Shown here in pieces: positions 58,781-64,000 of a stretch of 64,000 nt of DNA; within the stretch, counting starts at the first letter, position 1; each line of letters opens with the position of its first letter. Where the stretch lies: positions 55,202-119,201 of the forward strand of contig FTLJ01000572.1 in NCBI GenBank assembly GCA_900155495.1. Reading direction: 5' to 3'. The DNA comes from Porogramme epimiltina. Lineage: Eukaryota; Basidiomycota; Agaricomycetes; Polyporales; Polyporaceae. The position numbers were made by a program, and so were the translations under genes. The notes beneath the pieces are model-generated. The model did not search any database, had not been told where the DNA came from, and was given only the letters and a program-made list of their open reading frames with translations.

Positions 58781-60127
58781 ATGGCCAGCTATCCATTTTC
58801 TCCGTGCTCGGAAAGTGACCCATATTCTTGTATCCCCGCGGTATCCGCATCGTACTCCCCTCTCAACCATTTCTCTCTATTTGGCGACAACGGAGCAGTG
58901 CTCTCCACTGAGGAGAACGGTAGGGTAGTGTTGGCATTCACAGGTACGTTACACCCACGAAGCTGTCGCAAATGATATGAACATGGCCTTCGTTAGGACC
59001 GCTAGTCGAAGTCTGGGGTCAGCAGACTTTGGAGGATGAATCGAACGAAGGAAACTCCACTTATGTCATAGATGGTGAACCTCCCATTATGAATGCTAAC
59101 TTTACCCAGAATATATTAGCTACGGCGACCATGCTCTTTGGAAAATCTGGACTCTCGCCTGGCTCCCACACACTGTCGATCACAAACGTTGGTGTGCAGC
59201 TGACTCTTGGATATTTCAAAGTTCAAGAAACGGGGGCGACCCCAACTAGTGATTCATCTCAAGCAGGGGTCACGGAAATCACCCCTTCAGGTCCCAATGC
59301 TGCATCGACTAAGACAGGTGTGCAATTTGCAAGTCCACCACCAATATCGTACTTTAACTGATGATGTATTTCGAAGGGCCGGCATCCATACCCATGACTA
59401 CACCAACCTCGATGCCACAATCACAAAACACAATTTATACAGTGAGCAAGGACACGGGTATCTACACAAACGTTACGCCCACCTCCTCCACGGGAGAGAC
59501 CACGGATACCTGTACTCAAGCAGGGCCAGCGGATAGCACTACACTTCCACTTCAGCCACGGCGAAATGGCCCTTCAACGGCGTTGATCGCAGTCGCTGTG
59601 GTCGCAGCGGTCCTATTTGTACTGCTTATCGCGGCATGCATCCGGCTCTACAAGAAACGTGCGCATGACAAGGATCGCGCCATAGGATTCCCCGCCGGTA
59701 CGTTCTTTTATCATGACGTCACCCCAACAACCGGGCCAAGCGAGGGCATCCATCCCACGAAACTCGCCCATCCATGAGGAGTGCAGAAGCTAAAGGATAC
59801 ATTATCCCACCAGAAACGTCCTCCACCCATCGCATGTCCTCCCCCGATCGTAGGCCATGGAAGCGGGGCATCAAAGGAGAGGAGGAAAGGGGGCGGTTCT
59901 CACTCACGACGAGCATGGTGCCGACGCTCCCTGCGTACGGATACACCTCGCAAGATCTTCGATTCATTCCAGAGAGCGACACAGGGAAGACCGATAGTAT
60001 ATTCCCGGACGAGGGGGGAAACAAGGTGTATTCTGCATACCTCGGGCTGCATCGTGTGCCGGATACCGACTGGATCCATCCTCGACCTGGGGTGAACGGT
60101 GGCGCGGGCGTAGAGTCGATTGGGTAG
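58781..60127 (+). CDS. Single-pass receptor, galactose-binding-like ectodomain, tail B
   Basis: Exons 58781-58943, 58997-59317, 59377-59697 and 59787-60127 give 381 codons plus stop, all phase 1. Exon 1 (MASYPFSPCSESDPYSCIPA) ends LAFTG. Exon 2 has LVEVWGQQ, GNSTYVIDGEPP, SPGSHTLSITNVG and LGYFKVQE. Exon 3 has the stalk and membrane segment (ALIAVAVVAAVLFVLLIAA) followed by RLYKKRAHDK. Exon 4 is tail B: RGRFSLTTSMVPTLPAYGYT, then a longer end than in the other B-tail genes. Its partner on the minus strand (57640-58100) is a pseudogene, and a relic of the same tail lies inverted at 32063-32479. No signal peptide. Confidence 0.83.
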
Positions 60128-61194
60128 GATTGACAGGGTGACGATGGTTCCACCACTTTCTTGGGAGGGCGACAGATGCTTTGAGGTACAGGAGACACTT
60201 CAGAATCAATATGGACATATCTAATGAACAAGCAGAGATGTTTACCAAGTGACAGGCACTCTCACTACTTAAAATTTCCCGACATTGGCCTGACGTCAAC
60301 GACGCTTCCTAGCGATGATATGCACCGGGCAACTACACATGATGGAGGCAGATATAGCGTTTATGTGGGACATCGTGGGCAAACGGGGCGGCCGCGAGGG
60401 GGCACCAGTCGGATTCGCCGAACGCCTGACCGGGGAAGCTGCAATGGACAGGCTTGCCCGGCGGCTAGCAACGGGACGTGGCATTGTTTGGCGTCGAATG
60501 ACGTCATTTATTTGGCTGCCCGGAAAAGACTCCGGCGCTTGAGCGGCTGCACCCCGAAACGCGCCTTGACACTTCTGTCTCGGAATTGCCACCTCCGAAC
60601 TTTAGATTTGCCAGACGATACTGACGCATGCAGCAGATGCTCCCACTAGTGTGTATTCTAGCTATAATTTGTTGTCGAAGTGACGTCGGGGTCCGCTCTA
60701 GGCTACGTGCTCGTCGATCAGCGGAGACGCATACAGGCATAGTTTGAGCATGCATCATCGAGTCTTCTTCCCCGCTATCTCCAAGGCCGTCTCTCTCTAG
60801 CATCATAGCGCCGCACGGATCCCATCGTCGCACCTAGTGGGTGCTGCACAGCTCCGACGCTCGGCTAGCTGGTTGAGCTTCCGTTTTCGGATTCCCACAG
60901 CCTTCACCACCGGCATCACGTCGTGGCCTCTCGGTGCTCATCCCTCCGGGTTGGACACCTTGTGGGGTGGCGCGTAGACCATTCAGGAATACCATCAGCG
61001 GCAGAGCACTATGAGGTTTTGGCGTCAGAAAGGGTCAGTGCAACGTGTCCTAGTGGCTTCTTCTCGGCTCCGCCGCCTTCGTTCGTCAGAGTTACAGACA
61101 TACCATGAATGTTACGGTCTGGCTTTCTTCCTGCGCCCTGCACCACCCATATAATATATTTTGTTTCACCTACAGCCACTTTCGTACTTCCGTC
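60128..61194. other. Duplicated non-coding segment
   Basis: Inverted matches to 31070-31970 (for example 60507-60560 with 31670-31740, and 61020-61090 with 31080-31170). No supported gene. Confidence 0.45.
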
Positions 61195-61315
61195 CAAGTA
61201 GACACTGCATTGTATAGATACGCCACAGTTCCCGGAATCCAATAATAGTGCTGCCTTGATTTTGGCGCTTGCCGAAATGACACGGATCGTGGGTCATTAT
61301 ACGCCATGCGACATA
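61195..61315 (+). promoter_or_regulatory. Conserved upstream block of the NCSNW-type receptor genes
   Basis: This is the inverted counterpart of 30945-31025 and 47335-47445, here about 80-200 bases before the ATG at 61396. It includes tgtatagatacgccacagtt and a following cggaatcca. Confidence 0.4.
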
Positions 61316-61395
61316 GCGTCTCGTACAAACATAAGATCCACCGGGACCTGATTACAAATCCATTCCCTCCAGGACCCATCCCTCCGCCTTCGAAC

Positions 61396-62695
61396 ATGCC
61401 GAGCTCTTGTGACACCTGGCAGCCCCCTTATCATATAGTGCCCCAACAAGAAGGAGTAGAGGTCATCTTGGCAGTTCAGCTACAAATTCCACAAGAACGC
61501 TGGAGCCTATGCTCAACCGGTGCTGTGTTGGCGGTCGACACACACTTTTTACGAGCAAACCTGAGCTTTACAGGTCCGCCCATATTATGTTTCTGTATCC
61601 TCCACTCTCACAACACTGGGACATAGGGTCCAACATACAAGTCTGGGGGGCGCAGCAATACTTACAGAATCCCCCAGGTGTGCAAGCCTCTTGTTCGGTC
61701 GATGGGGCACCCTACTCGAACATTACTGCCCATTCCGAGACCATCCAGAATGGTCCACAACCTCTCTTCAGTATATCTGGTTTGAGTACAGCGTCACATA
61801 CGCTTTCAATATTGAATGGAGAGGTCGCTTTGGTCATTGACTATTTTCTTGTACAAACTTCGAGCCTCCCGTCCACAACGGCCCCTACAGGCGCTCCGTC
61901 CATACCCACAGACCATCCTACGCAGCCACTTTCAGTGACTACGCTCTCGGAGCCCACGGGTAAGCTAATTACGTACGCTAGCCTTGTCACATGCTGACCC
62001 CTAGGTTCAGGAATGAATCCGGATTCGAGCTTAGTGCTCACAGGGCCAGGATACACGTCGACAGTCGTTTTGACATCTGGGTCGACGAATACGATATCAA
62101 TAACCAACACAGCCTACGACGTATCGGTCTCGATGACCACGCGAGAGCCTTCGGGAAGCAACGCGGGAGGCGATCCATGGCAGACAGGGGATGCGGGCAG
62201 TGGATCCTCGACCAGGGGGGGACCCTCTGCAGCAGCGGTAGCAGGCGCTGTTTTTGGTGGAGTGCTGTTCCTATGCCTCCTTGGGGTGGCAATATTGGTG
62301 TGGAAGAAGCGAACGCGCAAAGTCCGGAGGAGCAGTGAACTTCATTTCATCGGTACGTCTCGTCAGCACTTCGACTCCGTGTACAAAGGCCTACAGCACT
62401 CACACGTACGACGCTACCGCTACTCGTTCGTGCAGAGACGATCGTGCCCTGGCCAGGGGGAGCTGACGTGGTGCGCAACAAGGCGGAGAAGGAGAAGACG
62501 CGGTTCTCCCTCACTACCAGCATGGCCCCCACGCTTCCCCCGTACGGGTACACGGCGTACGATGTCCAGCTCGCGAACGAAAGCGAAGGCGACCTGCGCG
62601 AACATGATGACGTCAGCATCGCGGAGTCGAACGCGGAGGAGCATATGTTGCCATACCTAGCGCCGTTCAGCGTGAGACCTCACAAAGACGCGTGA
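61396..62695 (+). CDS. Single-pass receptor, NCSNW-type ectodomain, tail B
   Basis: Exons 61396-61573, 61627-61959, 62005-62352 and 62436-62695 give 372 codons plus stop, all phase 1. Exon 2 is 333 nt, as in the 45891-47244 gene. Exon 1 (MPSSCDTWQPPYHIVPQQEG) ends LSFTG. Exon 2 has SNIQVWGAQ, SCSVDGAPY, ASHTLSILNGEVA and IDYFLVQ. Exon 3 has GYTSTVVLTSGS and the membrane segment (AVAGAVFGGVLFLCLLGVAI) followed by WKKRTRKVRR. Exon 4 is tail B: TRFSLTTSMAPTLPPYGYTA. Its first three exons are near copies of the 29449 and 45891 genes, which carry tail A. An in-frame upstream ATG at 61306 exists but is not shared by the paralogues. Confidence 0.85.
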
Positions 62696-64000
62696 GGGCA
62701 TCGCGGGATGGGAGCCGGCGCGTGGGGTGGGGGACCTGATCACGAGGAGCGAAGAAGGAATCGCTATGACGGTTACTCGAGTTGTTGCCACGATGCACTG
62801 GGGCCTGCTGCTGCGGCTCCGGAGCCTTGGTGTCCCATAGGAATGCATCCCCGACCAATTTCTTGCAGGTCTAGAGATCCATCGGATGGTGTGTTGGTCG
62901 CGAACTACAGGCAGAATATCATGAAAACACGCACAAAGCACGCAAAGGCATTTCATCGTATGCCGAAGCATAGGTCTGACTTCCACGAACAGGGGGACTG
63001 GAGGAGTTCGTCGCAAAGCGACCACCTCGTTGTGGGGGGACTGTGGAAGGACCGTCGCCTTGGGGTAACTGGAAGCGGCGCGAGGTGCAACAGCAACCGA
63101 TCATTATCCGGATGAGCAGCGTAGACCGAGGGGCTACCCACCACTCACGGCGTCGCCTCAGGTGACGACTCCAGGTCCGCGGGTAGCACGACCCCGAATA
63201 GTCCACTGTCCTTCGTCGCGAGTTGACGTCCGGCCTCGCACGAGTCTGAAGTGGGGTCAGTCCGAAAGCAGAGAAACACAGGTAACGCACACACCCTCAT
63301 TTTCAGTGCAACATTTTCCCTGTGGTTGTGTGCCATGTCTAGGGTCGAGGCCCCTACGAGCGAGATATGCGCGAAGGGGCCCACAGCATTCAACATTCAG
63401 CGATCGAGACGTGACGGCGAGGGGGTTGTGTTCTGATCAGGGGGTGGAGTTCTTGAAGAATACAGGAACGCAGATGGTATAAGAAGAAGTGGAAATGAAC
63501 GAGTATCGTAGGGTACGTACGCGTGAAAATTCATCCCGCTCCGACCATCAACATGCCCCCAGCGAACGCACATTGCGCCCCATGTTATCATCTTCGAATA
63601 CGTCTGAATAGAGACCGGGTAGGTATCCATAACGCGCGCATTGTGCAGCGCTTCGTGGTTGCGCCTATGAATGTTACGAATGCCCGCGAATGGAAGAGGT
63701 GACCGTGATGCGAAGATTCTGTTCCAAAACCTGTTAGAACATCACGTCGGCAAGCAGACTCGAGGCCTCACCTGTATCAGATATCACTTTGAGGTGTCCT
63801 GGCAGTCGTGAGCCAATTCATCATAGGGTTTCCAAGTATAGTGGACCGGCGAACGGAGAGAGAATTGATTTTACAACGTCGGAGGGAAGACTCGAACGGA
63901 CGCCTCACACCGATGCACGTGATAACCTTGGCCAGCTTAGTAAGTTTGGCGCCTAAAAGTTCCGATTCTACGCAGTGAATCGGATTTACAATGGAGGAAG
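62696..64000. other. Right end of window, no gene seen
   Basis: The plus frame 62708-63115 and the opposite frames show no domain or splice structure. Near the edge, 63962-63985 forms a perfect short hairpin (tccgattc...gaatcgga). No tRNA could be folded. Confidence 0.4.

Noticed and set aside
63860..63960. tRNA-like T-loop (gttcgagtc on the minus strand)
   Set aside because: The bases around it do not form a T stem, and no acceptor or anticodon arm pairs.

Overview
The window looks like nuclear DNA from an agaricomycete (mushroom-forming) basidiomycete. Genes are broken by many 45-65 nt introns with GTRNGT donors and YAG acceptors. They include TPR-CHAT and copper-fist proteins typical of these fungi, and Ser/Thr-rich single-pass membrane proteins. 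No rRNA, tRNA or CRISPR array was seen. LAYOUT: 1-9.2 kb holds three tandem secreted type-B carboxylesterase/lipase genes, the first cut by the window edge. 11.1-15.0 kb is a 1277-residue TPR-CHAT protein with an intact His/Cys pair. From 15.3 to 62.7 kb the window is dominated by single-pass surface proteins: thirteen apparently intact genes with a galactose-binding-like beta-sandwich ectodomain, two with a Kre9/Knh1-like N-terminal domain, two broken members and two tail relics. The spaces between hold a copper-fist transcription-factor pseudogene, a duplicated unknown pseudogene, a Tc1/mariner-like and a hAT-like non-autonomous element, and long segmental duplications. HOW THE CLUSTER IS BUILT: Most members share one plan. 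Exon 1 is a short Cys-containing N-terminus, usually without a signal peptide; exon 2 is the beta-sandwich with a Ser/Thr stalk; exon 3 is the rest of the stalk plus one transmembrane segment; exon 4 is the cytoplasmic tail. The resolved introns are phase 1. Two unrelated tails occur. Tail A carries DGGVRLAGGR and ends near MPPPYxS. Tail B carries RFSxTxSxxPTLPxYGYT. The striking feature is near-identical ectodomains joined to different tails in divergent gene pairs: 33673-35250(-)/36201-37543(+) and 52834-54285(-)/56137-57467(+), with a looser pair at 23657-25258(-)/25826-27168(+) and a decayed partner at 57640-58100(-)/58781-60127(+). A further ectodomain type occurs with tail A (29449-30840, 45891-47244) and with tail B (61396-62695). 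All six intact A-tail genes are on the minus strand and all six intact B-tail genes are on the plus strand. This resembles paired receptors: one recognition surface, two signalling outputs. Both tails contain an (L/P)PxY motif, the class bound by WW domains. No function is proven; recognition of self/non-self, partners, hosts or cell-wall glycans are all possible. Exon coordinates come from reading splice sites by eye; for most receptor genes the summed exons give an intact frame.
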